From positions 62,001-126,000 of the forward strand of contig JARGPI010000009.1 in the NCBI GenBank assembly GCA_029213005.1: DNA of 64,000 bases, written 5' to 3'. A program made the position numbers and the translations under genes. Below are positions 1-8,631 of this stretch, piece after piece (the first letter of the stretch is position 1; each line of letters opens with the position of its first letter). The notes below the pieces were generated by a model. It was not told where the DNA came from. It made no database searches and saw only the letters and a list, made by a program, of their open reading frames with translations. This stretch comes from Verrucomicrobiales bacterium. GTDB taxonomy: Bacteria; Verrucomicrobiota; Verrucomicrobiia; Verrucomicrobiales; DEV007.

Positions 1-30
1 AGAGTAATAACTGGGGCTCTGGAGGCGGAT

Positions 31-65
31 TGTACCCTGTACACTTTTAGACTGTACCCTGTACA
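31..65. repeat. Pair of 22-bp-phased GTAC dyads
   Basis: Two perfect copies of TGTACCCTGTACA lie at 31-43 and 53-65, so their starts are exactly 22 bp apart. Each copy is a 5-bp inverted repeat (TGTAC/GTACA) around CCT. The same unit recurs at 14250, 26206, 33058 and 48706, always with the same period. This pair lies beyond the 3' end of the M16 peptidase gene, near the window edge, so the gene to its left is not visible. Confidence 0.85.
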
Positions 66-88
66 GCCGTCGAAACATAAAGTCCCAC

Positions 89-231
89 GTAGCGGAATTT
101 GCGAAAAATTCCGACATCGAAGTATTAGTCTCTGGGTCACCCCCAAGCGCACCCATTCCTTTTCGCTTCAATGTTCTGCTACTTCACGAGTCGAATCCCG
201 TTGGGTCGGAATTTTTAGCAAATTCCGCTAC
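89..231. repeat. BIME/MITE-like inverted repeat pair
   Basis: The 27-bp segments at 89-115 and 205-231 are reverse complements of each other with one mismatch. Each arm also contains its own small dyad (GGAATTT facing AAATTCC). The 89 bp between them show no coding potential. This architecture is typical of REP/BIME pairs or a small non-autonomous element. No RAYT transposase is visible in the window. Together with the dyads at 31-65 it fills the non-coding left edge up to the M16 gene. Confidence 0.6.
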
Positions 232-281
232 AAGAGAGCTCCGCGCAGACTTTTTGATTCATCGCGGCGTTCCTGCGCCGA

Positions 282-1580
282 CTACTTCCGAATTTTCCGA
301 TCGGCCGCCCAGGCTTCGGTCAAATCTATCGCTTCGGACGGTCCGGTCAGTGCTACCGAGAGTCCTTCATTCTGGAAAATGCTTTGCGCAGATTTCTGAA
401 TCGATTCCGGAGTGACGGCGCGGAGTTCTTTAAAGACCGTATTGGGATCGATCCATTTATCGAAAGAAAGTAGACATTCCCCGGCCCACATCATCTGCGA
501 GGAGACGGACTCGAGATGAATCCGGCTTTGTCCGATGCAGTAGCTGACCGCTTCGCTGACCTCGGTGAGCGAAGGCGGCCGGGCGCAGAATTCATCGAAA
601 ATATTCGACATGGAGCGGAGCGCTTTTTCGAGGCTGTCAGGATCGAGAGCGAGATAGACCTGAAGCATCCCGGCATCGGAAAAAGCGATCGTTTCGCTCT
701 GGACTTCGTAGCAGAGGCCAAGCTCCTCGCGAAGTTGCTGGAAAAGCCTCGAACTCATATTTTCACCGAGCAGCACATTGAGGATTTTCTGTGAAAACCG
801 GTCGGGGTCGTAGCGATCGGCGGCGCGAAAAGCCACTGCGAGATGGGACTGCTCGCGATCGTCCATTTCCTCAAAACCGGTGCCGGAACTGATTCCGGGT
901 GCGGCTTCGCAGGTCAAGGGATCGCCTGCGTTGAGTTGGCCGAATCTCGCTTCGATCGCATCGGCGATCTGCTGGTGATCGATTTTACCGGCCACAGAGA
1001 TCACCGTTTGCCGGCCGCTGTAGGCCCGCTGGAAAAAGTCGAATACGGCGTCCCGGGAAAAAGCGCCGAGGCTCTCCTCGGTCCCGGTTATGGTGCGTCC
1101 CAGAGGGTGCTCTTCTCCCCAGACGGCTTCGCTGATCAGGTCCTCCAGCATCTGAGACGGGTTGTCGTGGACCATCGCGATCTCCTCCCGGATCACTTTT
1201 TTCTCGGACTCGAGCTCTTTCGCATCGAAAACGGGATGTTGGTAGAGATCGCTCATCACATCGAGCAGATCCATCGCGTTTTCCCCGGGGCAGCGGGAAT
1301 GATAACAGGTGTGATCCTCCACTGTGAATGCATCGATGCTGGCTCCGAGGCGCTCAACCTGCCGGGAGATATCCATCGCCGAGCGGTCCGGGGTGCCTTT
1401 AAAAAGCAGGTGCTCAACGAGGTGAGCCATACCGTGCTCATTTCTCAGCTCGTGACGGCTTCCCGCTTCCGTCCAGATCCCGACTCCCACGCTCTCCATG
1501 TGGGGCATTTCCACGGTTGCGAGACTAATTTGATTCGAGAGCCGATGAATCCTGGTTTGAGCTTCCATTTTAGCTGCCAT
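282..1580 (-). CDS. M16 family zinc metallopeptidase (pitrilysin/processing-peptidase type)
   Basis: A protein of about 432 residues with the inverted zinc motif of M16 peptidases, HLVEH at residues 53-57. The third metal-ligand glutamate lies about 76 residues later in the VIREEI segment. The length of about 430 residues fits the bacterial single-unit M16B form, which resembles mitochondrial processing peptidase beta and usually works as a dimer on peptides or small proteins. The open frame extends to a GTG at 1607, but ATG codons at 1580 and 1568 are more plausible starts; 1580 is chosen here and is uncertain. It is divergent from opcA with about 50 bp between the starts. No signal peptide is evident, so it is probably cytoplasmic. 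Confidence 0.9.
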   Translation of the reverse strand: MAAKMEAQTRIHRLSNQISLATVEMPHMESVGVGIWTEAGSRHELRNEHGMAHLVEHLLFKGTPDRSAMDISRQVERLGASIDAFTVEDHTCYHSRCPGENAMDLLDVMSDLYQHPVFDAKELESEKKVIREEIAMVHDNPSQMLEDLISEAVWGEEHPLGRTITGTEESLGAFSRDAVFDFFQRAYSGRQTVISVAGKIDHQQIADAIEARFGQLNAGDPLTCEAAPGISSGTGFEEMDDREQSHLAVAFRAADRYDPDRFSQKILNVLLGENMSSRLFQQLREELGLCYEVQSETIAFSDAGMLQVYLALDPDSLEKALRSMSNIFDEFCARPPSLTEVSEAVSYCIGQSRIHLESVSSQMMWAGECLLSFDKWIDPNTVFKELRAVTPESIQKSAQSIFQNEGLSVALTGPSEAIDLTEAWAADRKIRK

Positions 1581-1634
1581 CTTCGACTCGTTGAAACTGT
1601 TTTCCACTCGAAAATTTCGGGCTATGTTCCGGAT

Positions 1635-2735
1635 ATGACAGCTTCCACATCGCTTGACGGAACCGAACTACTGGGTTTCCCGGTTTCGATAAAGGAAATC
1701 GACCAACGCCTCACCGAAGTCATCTCGGGCGGAAGCGATGGTGGTGAGGATTCGGGAGTGACCCGGGCGTCGCTCATGAATCTGGCGCTTTACAGCGAGC
1801 GGCCCGAGCAACTGACAGAAAATGCCGAAACTATCGCGGAAATCACGAGAGAAGCGGCTTGCCGGACGATTCTAATTTGTGTGGATCCCGCTGAGAAAGT
1901 TTCCTCCGCAAAAGCATGGGTGCAGGCGCACTGCCAGTCGGATAAACATGGAAATAAGAGCGTTTGCTCCGAGCAAATCAGCTTTTTTCTGACCGGAACT
2001 TCGCCGGGGCTGGTTAATAACATCGTTTTCAGTCATCTCGATTCCGATTTGCCTCTTGTCTTCTGGTGGCGGGGTGAGTTTTCCGATGCGTTTGGCGATG
2101 AGCTTTATTCCCGGATCGATCGATTCATTTTCGACAGCGAAGCGTGGGCCAATCCCCGGAACCAGTTTGTGCGCCTTTCCGATGCCTGCAAATCAGGTCG
2201 GGCTCAATTTCTCTATCACGACCTCGCCTATACCCGCCTGAACACCCATCGTCAGGCGATCGCGAATGTTTTCGATATTCCGGCGCTGCGAAATCAGGTG
2301 TCCCAGATCGAGGGGATGAAAATCCGCTATCCGAAAGGGCGGAGAATGAGCGCGATCTACCTCAGTGCGTGGTTGGCCCAGCGGCTCAACGGCGTTCTGG
2401 AGCGGGGGATGTCCTCTTCGGGGCATTATGTATTCCGGTCATCCAAGCCCGGGTTTCCAAATGAAATTACGGTATCAACCGAGGAAGTCGACTCGCCGGA
2501 TTTTGCGGCGGCAATCAAAGTGGGGGATCAGTTGGTGGAACTGACCCGCTGTGAGGAACGCGACTATCTCCGGACCAAAATCATCGACGGAACCAGTGGC
2601 GACAGCACCGAGGACTGGCTGCCGAACCCGCGGAAAAATGATGCCGAGTTGGTCACCCAAATTCTGGAGCGCGGCGGGAAAAACCGTTCGCTGTCCAAGA
2701 TTGTCGAAGGCGTTGGTGAAATGCTAACGGTCTAG
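1635..2735 (+). CDS. opcA: Glucose-6-phosphate dehydrogenase assembly protein OpcA-like
   Basis: A protein of 366 residues resembling OpcA, the factor that promotes assembly and activity of glucose-6-phosphate dehydrogenase in actinobacteria and cyanobacteria. Family resemblance is seen in the central stretch around DLPLVFWWRGE, the following SRIDRFIFDSEAW region and a C-terminal lobe. The frame is open much further upstream, but that part only mirrors the M16 gene on the other strand. The ATG at 1635 gives a normal OpcA length. No zwf gene is adjacent in the window, although tkt and gnd lie 7 and 15 kb away. Its 3' end overlaps the convergent SDR gene by 12 bp. Confidence 0.8.
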   Translation: MTASTSLDGTELLGFPVSIKEIDQRLTEVISGGSDGGEDSGVTRASLMNLALYSERPEQLTENAETIAEITREAACRTILICVDPAEKVSSAKAWVQAHCQSDKHGNKSVCSEQISFFLTGTSPGLVNNIVFSHLDSDLPLVFWWRGEFSDAFGDELYSRIDRFIFDSEAWANPRNQFVRLSDACKSGRAQFLYHDLAYTRLNTHRQAIANVFDIPALRNQVSQIEGMKIRYPKGRRMSAIYLSAWLAQRLNGVLERGMSSSGHYVFRSSKPGFPNEITVSTEEVDSPDFAAAIKVGDQLVELTRCEERDYLRTKIIDGTSGDSTEDWLPNPRKNDAELVTQILERGGKNRSLSKIVEGVGEMLTV

Positions 2736-3638
2736 ATGATTGTTCTCGCCCCAATCCCGGATTCCGGGAAGGGCCTGATAGAGAATTCGGTGAAAGATCG
2801 GGCGGGGGATGATCCGTCGCAGCATCGCGAAGAGATAAGCGTCGGGAGTGGCGGGGACCCGTAGCGGCGGATTCCGGGCCCGCATGACCTGTTCGATTTT
2901 CCGGGCAACGGTTTCCGGTGTGGCGAGGGCGTTATTCATATATTTCCGGATGAGCCGCTCCATGTAGAAATAGTGTGAGTGATAGGGATCGTCCACATTC
3001 TCGAGAGAGTCGCGACTCGCCTCGGTCATCCGGGTGTTAAGAAACGAGCTAGAGCGGATGAACCCCGGTTGAACCACCGAGACCCGGATGTTCCAGGGCC
3101 GCATTTCATACCAGAGCGCCTCGCTGACCCCTTCGAGCGCCCATTTCGAGGCTGAGTAGGGCGTCATCGTCGGCATTGCCATGATACCGCCGACCGATGA
3201 GACATTGATGATCCGGCCCTGCCGTTTTCGTCTCATCCCCGGAAGGACGAGGCGGATCAATTGAAGCGGGGCCGAGAAATTGATCTCCATTTGTCGATCA
3301 ATTTCCTCCGTCTGGAGGTGTTCCATTACCGCCCGATAGGCCACCCCGGCGTTGTTGATCAATACATCGACACCGCCCCAACGTTCATCCACTTCGCGAA
3401 CCACATTGCGCCGTTCGGCATCGGTATTGACCCGCAGAGGTCTGAGCAGGACGCGATCCGATTCCTTCAGGCCCAACTCGACAAAACGGGACATTGAGGT
3501 TTCCCGTGCCGTCAGAATCAGTCGGAGATCTTCGCAGGGCATCAGCCTCTGGGCGATCGCGAGTCCCAGACCGCTGCTGGCACCGGTAATGAGCACGTTT
3601 TTAATCTCCGGTTTTTCAGAATCGTTTCGTATCGACAT
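2724..3638 (-). CDS. Short-chain dehydrogenase/reductase
   Basis: A 304-residue classical SDR. The NAD(P)-binding motif TGASSGLG is near residues 19-26, the structural NNAG motif follows at about residue 93, and the catalytic YSASK (YxxxK) with an upstream serine (VSSVGG) is near residue 160. It is longer than the usual 250 residues because of a C-terminal extension, as in SDRs acting on lipids or steroids. The substrate cannot be read from the sequence. The start ATG at 3638 is the first in frame and leaves a normal N-terminal beta strand (KNVLITG). It is convergent with opcA. Confidence 0.9.
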   Translation of the reverse strand: MSIRNDSEKPEIKNVLITGASSGLGLAIAQRLMPCEDLRLILTARETSMSRFVELGLKESDRVLLRPLRVNTDAERRNVVREVDERWGGVDVLINNAGVAYRAVMEHLQTEEIDRQMEINFSAPLQLIRLVLPGMRRKRQGRIINVSSVGGIMAMPTMTPYSASKWALEGVSEALWYEMRPWNIRVSVVQPGFIRSSSFLNTRMTEASRDSLENVDDPYHSHYFYMERLIRKYMNNALATPETVARKIEQVMRARNPPLRVPATPDAYLFAMLRRIIPRPIFHRILYQALPGIRDWGENNHLDR

Positions 3639-3801
3639 ATCAAATCGGCAGGCGCGTCTAAATCAGCGTTTCCGTGAACTAACACTAGCGGAAAATCGGA
3701 TATCATGGCAAGCCTTGGCCCTCTTTGAATTGAAGGATTCGCGGGGAAAAAGAAATCGCGCGGTGAGATGATTGTGTCTAAAATAGAGGCTAGGGAATTT
3801 T

Positions 3802-4428
3802 ATGGATGTTTTTATTCAGTTAGTGCTAAATATGATGAAATCACTGCTTATGCCAGTGATTGCCGGATTGGTTTGTGGGGTCTTTGTTTCCTGGCAGGCG
3901 AAACGGAGTTTGGGGCGTCGTGAGTTTCTCGACCGGGTTAATTTCTCGCTGAATATCATCAAAGATGGTCGGCTCAAGATTCGCACGCTGCTTGAGAAAC
4001 CGGGGGCTGAGGTCTTTCTCAATCCCGAAATCACCAAGATGGTGAATCGCGCGGCGGCCCGGACCACGGAAGACGATTCGCTGATTCCGATTTCGGACCC
4101 ACGTGACTACTGGCTTTGTCTTAATGCGCTCCTCAACGAGGTGTCTGAAAAATTTGCCGACGGATTTCTGAAAATCGATATGGATTGCGCGGCCTGTTCC
4201 GATGTTTATGTGATGTGTTTGACCTGTGAAAAGTCGAAGAACATTCAAACCCGGAAGCTTCGGGCGATGTTAATCCGCAAATCTCTACTTCTCGATTTCC
4301 CGGTTGAAGATCCAGAGGTCGATTTTCCGTCCCATACCACCCGTATTGAGACGCTGCGTCAAATCGCACGGGACTATCAAAGCGGAGATAAGGCGCATCG
4401 CTTTGTCGAGATTGAACTGTGCGTATAA
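3802..4428 (+). CDS. Unrecognised protein with N-terminal membrane anchor and Cys cluster
   Basis: A 208-residue protein of unknown family. Residues about 5-30 form one hydrophobic segment, followed by a positive KRSLGRR stretch, which suggests an N-terminal anchor with the remainder in the cytoplasm. Near the middle it has a CAAC and CLTC pair six residues apart (CxxC-x6-CxxC), a possible zinc or redox site. The ATG at 3802 is preceded by a purine-rich AGGGA. It is convergent with the AlgX-like gene, with 4 bp between the ends. I do not recognise homologues and assign no function. Confidence 0.65.
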   Translation: MDVFIQLVLNMMKSLLMPVIAGLVCGVFVSWQAKRSLGRREFLDRVNFSLNIIKDGRLKIRTLLEKPGAEVFLNPEITKMVNRAAARTTEDDSLIPISDPRDYWLCLNALLNEVSEKFADGFLKIDMDCAACSDVYVMCLTCEKSKNIQTRKLRAMLIRKSLLLDFPVEDPEVDFPSHTTRIETLRQIARDYQSGDKAHRFVEIELCV

Positions 4429-4432
4429 CCCG

Positions 4433-6118
4433 CTATTCGATTTCGATAGCGAACAGTCGGTCGAGATCAAAACGAATCAGGTCATCGAGCTGAGTTTTTC
4501 GGGAAAGTTCGGGGCGTTCGTTCATATGAATCAACTTCAGTCGGTAGCGCTTTCCGGGTTGAAGGTTGGCTGACGGTAGAAACTTCCGGTCGCGAAATGC
4601 CCAGAGAAAGACGTAAGCTTCCTTGTCGTAGTATTCTCCCGACTCCACTTTGATACCTTCGAAAATCGTGGAGTAGATCGCTTCCGAATAGGCGGTTTTG
4701 GTGGGATCCTGAATGGCGGATTTCTCCTTTAAGACACCGGACAGAATCAAATCGCCGCTTTCCGGGTCATCCGTGACCGGTGGTTCGATGGTCTCCGATT
4801 CGGTATTAAATTCCACATCCCGCCAGTAAACCCCGGCGCGGTTGGCTGCGGATTCAGAAAGCAAAAAGTCACGGGATGCGATCGCCCAGATGACGAGTTT
4901 TTTTGACCGTACGACATTGTCAGGAAGGCTCGCGAACATCCGGCGAACTCCGGTGGCGCCTTCGCCGTTAATTGCGAGGGTGTGAAGCCGGAGTTTCAAG
5001 TCGGCTGCCAGATGGGAGCTGAACCCACCGCCGATCATTCCTTCCAGCCCGTCGCTGAAGCCGAGGCCCGGTTCTTCAAATATATTGATAAAACTATCTC
5101 CGATAATTGAGATCGGGGAGGTGAGATCACCCTCAACCGACTGACGGGTTTGGGGATCCAGTACTTTTTCGATAATCTCCGTTTCCGGATAAAACTCCTT
5201 TTGGTCGGTCGGTAATCCCAGCATCTCGACCAAATCTCCAAGCGCTGATCTTTCGACTTGATCGAAAGTTGGCGAAAAATTCTTTTCCTGCTTTTGATAC
5301 CAGGGGTATTTCTCTACTTCTTTACCGACCCTTTCAGCGGCCATTTTTGCCGTTCGGGCGCGCCAGTGGGTATCCTGTTTTAAAAAGACATCGCCGTTTG
5401 CTTTGGCGTGTTCAAAGTCCACGGTCAAATCCACCACATTGATGCCCACTTCGCGAAGTCGGGTATAGAATTCATCCTGATCGGGGTGTTTGATGATACC
5501 GCTTGCTCCGAGGCCCTCGGTCTGGATCATCGGTTTGACGGGGATGGGCACAATCATCAAATCGACGCCCCGGTCCTTTAACTGAGTGGCGAAATTTTCG
5601 ATCACGGGGAGCGCTTCCTGCCACACAGGGCGGTCCGGGTCTTTGGTAACACTGTCGGGTTCCGCGAGCAGAGGTCCACGCCCGGTTATCGCATCGATCG
5701 CCGCCTGGTAGTAGAGCCAGCCGTCTTTACCCCGAACGACTTTGTTGTTTCCTTTTCCGGTCAGGGTAGACCAGAGCGCCTGCTCGCTTTCTCTGACTTT
5801 GGTCCGGAAATCGGATTCTTTGATTCCGGCTTCGAAAGACTGAAGGTGATCCCGGAGATTCGGTTCTTCCCGGGTTACGAGATCGCTTTTCGACTTTTTC
5901 TCAAAAAGGTGATTGTACGATTTTTGGTTGGGGTGATTCCAGAATTCAACGATTGGTATCCATCGCGATTCCCGGTCCTTTTTAAACTCACTGATAAAGC
6001 GCTCCACAGGGACCGAAATGATAGCTCCGATGAACAGGGCGATTACCGAAAATCGCTGCCATCCTCCGAAAGAAACTTCCGAGGGGTGGGCTTCGATTTT
6101 ATCGTAGGGATTCTTCAT
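4433..6118 (-). CDS. AlgX/AlgJ-like SGNH acetyltransferase-type protein
   Basis: A 561-residue protein with one N-terminal membrane segment (about residues 22-41) and an exported SGNH-type domain. Family marks are the DGWLYY segment near residue 132, the DTHW motif at 249-252 and the nucleophile block GDSF at 340-343, as in AlgJ/AlgX and related polysaccharide O-acetylation proteins. It lies 3 bp downstream of the MBOAT gene algI, so the two are almost certainly co-transcribed and form an acetyl-transfer pair: AlgI moves acetyl across the membrane and this protein transfers it to an exported glycan. The glycan is unknown; no alginate genes are present. The C-terminal third (after about residue 430) resembles no domain I know. 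Confidence 0.85.
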   Translation of the reverse strand: MKNPYDKIEAHPSEVSFGGWQRFSVIALFIGAIISVPVERFISEFKKDRESRWIPIVEFWNHPNQKSYNHLFEKKSKSDLVTREEPNLRDHLQSFEAGIKESDFRTKVRESEQALWSTLTGKGNNKVVRGKDGWLYYQAAIDAITGRGPLLAEPDSVTKDPDRPVWQEALPVIENFATQLKDRGVDLMIVPIPVKPMIQTEGLGASGIIKHPDQDEFYTRLREVGINVVDLTVDFEHAKANGDVFLKQDTHWRARTAKMAAERVGKEVEKYPWYQKQEKNFSPTFDQVERSALGDLVEMLGLPTDQKEFYPETEIIEKVLDPQTRQSVEGDLTSPISIIGDSFINIFEEPGLGFSDGLEGMIGGGFSSHLAADLKLRLHTLAINGEGATGVRRMFASLPDNVVRSKKLVIWAIASRDFLLSESAANRAGVYWRDVEFNTESETIEPPVTDDPESGDLILSGVLKEKSAIQDPTKTAYSEAIYSTIFEGIKVESGEYYDKEAYVFLWAFRDRKFLPSANLQPGKRYRLKLIHMNERPELSRKTQLDDLIRFDLDRLFAIEIE

Positions 6119-6121
6119 CGA

Positions 6122-7528
6122 CTAAAACTGGAAGTAGAGAAAAGGATTGAAGCCCTGATAGAAAAGCTGCCTGACTGAGAAGGCCAGAAGCAGGAGCCCC
6201 AAAATACATTTTCCCGGACTGATTCTTTCAAGAAATTCGGCGGTGCGCGGAACCAACCAAGTCAAAAGAGCCGCGCATATCAGAGCCAGATAGTTGAAGG
6301 GATTGAGCACGGCTCCTTCCAGGATTGCAGCGGACGGTCCCCAGTCGGAGAGGCCGAACATCGCCGATAAATACTGCCCTGCCGTCGATAGATTCTCCGC
6401 CCGGAAGAATACCCAGGTGATGAGTAGGATAACAAAAGTAAGCGCGACGCCTACCGGTCGTGGGATGTTTTTAAGCCGCGCGTTGCCGCTGAGGTAGCGT
6501 TCGATCATCAGCATTGATCCATGGATGACGCCCCAGATAACAAAGGTCCATTGCGCTCCGTGCCAGAGTCCACCGATCAGCATGACCAGAAACAGGTTGA
6601 GATAAGTTCGGCTCACACCCTTTCGGTTTCCTCCCAGGGGGATATAGAGATAGTCCCGCAGAAAGCTGGACAGCGATATATGCCAGCGCCGCCAGAATTC
6701 GGTGATGCTTTTTGAGCGATAAGGTGAATTAAAGTTTTCGGGGAAATTGAAACCGAACATTTTCCCCAGACCGATCGCCATGTCTGAGTAGGCGGAAAAA
6801 TCGAAGTAGATTTGAAAGGCGTAGGCGAGAACGCCGATCCAGGCCATTCCGGGACTGAGGGACATCGGTCCGGCGGAAAAGCAGGCATCAGCGATTGTTC
6901 CTACGTTATTAGCGATCAAAACCTTTTTGGCAAAGCCATAGTTAAACCGGGTAAATCCGGCCACGAAACCATCCAGAGTGTGTATCCGGTTCGAGAGCTG
7001 GTCAGCCACTGTCCCGTAACGGACGATCGGGCCGGCCACGAGCTGTGGGAACATCGACACGTAGCAGGCAAAATCGATAAAGCTGCGCGCCGGTTTGGCA
7101 TGGCCCCGGTAAAGATCGATGGAGTAGCTCATCGATTGAAAGGTGTAGAAAGATATCCCCACGGGGAGAACGATGCGATAGAGAAAGTCCGGCATTTCGA
7201 TACCGAGTCCGACCGAATCCAGGTTAGTCGCAAAAAAGGTCGCGTATTTGAAGAATGCCAACACCGCCAGATTCACGACAACCGATGTGGTGACGCCGAT
7301 CTTGCGTTGTTTCGGAGAGGCCCCCTCCCGTGTGATGGCAATCCCGCAAAGGTAGTCCACCGCCGTGGAGCCCAGCATGAGGAGTACAAACCAGGGATTC
7401 CACCATCCGTAGAACACGTAGCTGACCAGGGTGAGAGTCAACGATTTTACCACCCTCGGCGACAGGTAGTAAACCAGTAGCGCGAGAGGGAGAAAATAGA
7501 ACAGAAATATGTGCGAACTAAAGACCAA
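6122..7528 (-). CDS. MBOAT family membrane O-acyltransferase (AlgI type)
   Basis: A 468-residue polytopic membrane protein with the AlgI/DltB-type MBOAT signatures: RRWHISLSSF with His283, then GGLWHGAQWTFV with the invariant His323, and His337 in VIHG. Such proteins carry acetyl groups across the inner membrane for O-acetylation of exported polysaccharides. The start is a TTG at 7528; the resulting N-terminus MVFSSHIFLFYFLP is the characteristic AlgI beginning, so a non-ATG start is well supported. It is the first gene of a two-gene unit with the AlgX-like gene. Which polymer is modified is not indicated. Confidence 0.93.
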   Translation of the reverse strand: MVFSSHIFLFYFLPLALLVYYLSPRVVKSLTLTLVSYVFYGWWNPWFVLLMLGSTAVDYLCGIAITREGASPKQRKIGVTTSVVVNLAVLAFFKYATFFATNLDSVGLGIEMPDFLYRIVLPVGISFYTFQSMSYSIDLYRGHAKPARSFIDFACYVSMFPQLVAGPIVRYGTVADQLSNRIHTLDGFVAGFTRFNYGFAKKVLIANNVGTIADACFSAGPMSLSPGMAWIGVLAYAFQIYFDFSAYSDMAIGLGKMFGFNFPENFNSPYRSKSITEFWRRWHISLSSFLRDYLYIPLGGNRKGVSRTYLNLFLVMLIGGLWHGAQWTFVIWGVIHGSMLMIERYLSGNARLKNIPRPVGVALTFVILLITWVFFRAENLSTAGQYLSAMFGLSDWGPSAAILEGAVLNPFNYLALICAALLTWLVPRTAEFLERISPGKCILGLLLLAFSVRQLFYQGFNPFLYFQF

Positions 7529-7741
7529 GCGACGGGGACTTTAGTCTCTTATTAATTGAAGTAAAGAATCCTGAAGGGTTTCCAGGATGCAGCGGAGGTA
7601 AGGGCGACGGTGTAGCGACGCCCTTTGGCCGTCTGTTTCGGAGTCCGGGCGGCAATTTTTAGAGGTGGAGTGGCCGGTTGATTCGCAAAACGCCCCAAGA
7701 GACTGTGTGACGAATTCGATTCGTCGTTCCGGATTCTCTTC

Positions 7742-7834
7742 ATTCGCGGATATTCGCGCCCATTCGCGTAAAACTTAAGGGGATTCCGGAAGAATTTTAA
7801 CGCGAATGGAAAGAATGGACGCGAATTACGCGAA
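7742..7834. repeat. CGCGAAT-rich imperfect inverted repeat in a non-coding gap
   Basis: The 349-bp gap between algI and nagB (7529-7877) has no convincing gene. Within it, 7742-7769 carries three ATTCGCG blocks, and 7800-7834 carries the complementary CGCGAAT blocks, so the segment can fold into a long imperfect hairpin with a loop of about 30 nt. Similar 'attcgcg' blocks occur dispersed in many bacterial genomes as small palindromic repeats (general knowledge, not checked here). A weak open frame on the minus strand across this gap was judged spurious. Confidence 0.5.
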
Positions 7835-7877
7835 TTTTCTGAGGTGGCCCGGTTATCGCACAGACGCCCAGCCTCTG

Positions 7878-8597
7878 CTAGAGCAAGGACGCTGCCGCTT
7901 CGTCGAGAAACAATCGACAATCCGGGTGATTCTGTAAAATCGACGCCGGAACCTCGGGCGTTACCGGACCTGCAACGGCATTTTTGACCGCTTCCGCTTT
8001 CCGGGAATCGGGAACGGTGCAGATGATCGTTTTGGCTCTCATAATCTCTCGAATCGACATCGAGATCGCCTGTTTAGGGACGGAATCAAAATCGGGAAAC
8101 CAACCTTCTCCCTGCTGTTGCCGTCGGCAGGCATCGTCCAGATCTACGATATGATAAGGAACGGAAGTTTCGAAATTGGCAGGAGGGTCGTTGAACGCGA
8201 GATGGCCATTTTCGCCGATGCCGACAAATGCGACTTCGATCTGGGTTTCGGAGATCAGTTTGCCGACCCGCTCGCACTCGGCTTCCGCGTCTTTTTCGCC
8301 ATCCAGAAAGTGAAAGGCTTTTAACGGCAGCGGCAAAGTGCTCACGAAACGCTCCCAGAGATACTTTCTGAAAGACGCGGGATGCGAAATCGGCAGTCCG
8401 ATATATTCGTCGAGATGAAAACCGGTCATGGAAGGCCAGTCGAGATCCGCCTTAACCAGGTGCGACAGTGTTTCAAACTGTGACGCACCGGTGGCGACAA
8501 TAAAGGACGGATTTTCAACTTCAGCCAAACGGGCAGAACCTGCGAGGGCTGCCGCTGCCCCCATTTCCTCTTTAGTTTTAAAGATTTGCTGTTCCAT
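7878..8597 (-). CDS. nagB: Glucosamine-6-phosphate deaminase
   Basis: A 239-residue protein of the NagB/6-phosphogluconolactonase fold. The FHLDEYIGL segment and the [14 protein letters not shown] segment, with the catalytic Asp/His/Glu cluster, match glucosamine-6-phosphate deaminase rather than lactonase. NagB converts glucosamine-6-phosphate to fructose-6-phosphate and ammonia. The frame opens 15 bp further upstream, but those codons lie next to a hairpin repeat, and MEQQIF at 8597 is the better start. It follows tkt by 34 bp on the same strand, with the hairpin repeat 8609-8629 between them, so co-transcription is likely. It would feed amino sugars into glycolysis and the pentose phosphate pathway. 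Confidence 0.9.
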   Translation of the reverse strand: MEQQIFKTKEEMGAAAALAGSARLAEVENPSFIVATGASQFETLSHLVKADLDWPSMTGFHLDEYIGLPISHPASFRKYLWERFVSTLPLPLKAFHFLDGEKDAEAECERVGKLISETQIEVAFVGIGENGHLAFNDPPANFETSVPYHIVDLDDACRRQQQGEGWFPDFDSVPKQAISMSIREIMRAKTIICTVPDSRKAEAVKNAVAGPVTPEVPASILQNHPDCRLFLDEAAASLL

Positions 8598-8608
8598 CCG
8601 GCAGTAGA

Positions 8609-8629
8609 GCACAGGCTTTCAGCTTGTGC
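8609..8629. repeat. REP-like hairpin between tkt and nagB
   Basis: A 21-bp dyad: GCACAGGC, then TTTCA, then GCTTGTGC, with one mismatch between the arms. It sits in the 34-bp space between the tkt stop and the nagB start. It lacks a T-tract in the direction of transcription, so it is more likely a REP-type element or an mRNA-stabilising hairpin than a terminator. Confidence 0.55.
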
Positions 8630-8631
8630 GG

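Noticed and set aside
183..204. tRNA T-arm-like GAGTCGAATCCCG
   Set aside because: No acceptor stem, D-arm or anticodon arm could be fitted around it.
843..1634. Upstream half of a long plus-strand open frame before opcA
   Set aside because: It mirrors the M16 peptidase gene on the other strand and shows no OpcA homology; the real gene starts at 1635.
7552..7920. Minus-strand open frame of 122 codons across the algI-nagB gap
   Set aside because: It overlaps the nagB 3' end, runs through the palindromic repeat, has unlikely composition and no family resemblance.
8609..8629. Terminator between tkt and nagB
   Set aside because: There is no U-tract, and nagB follows too closely; kept as a REP-like hairpin.
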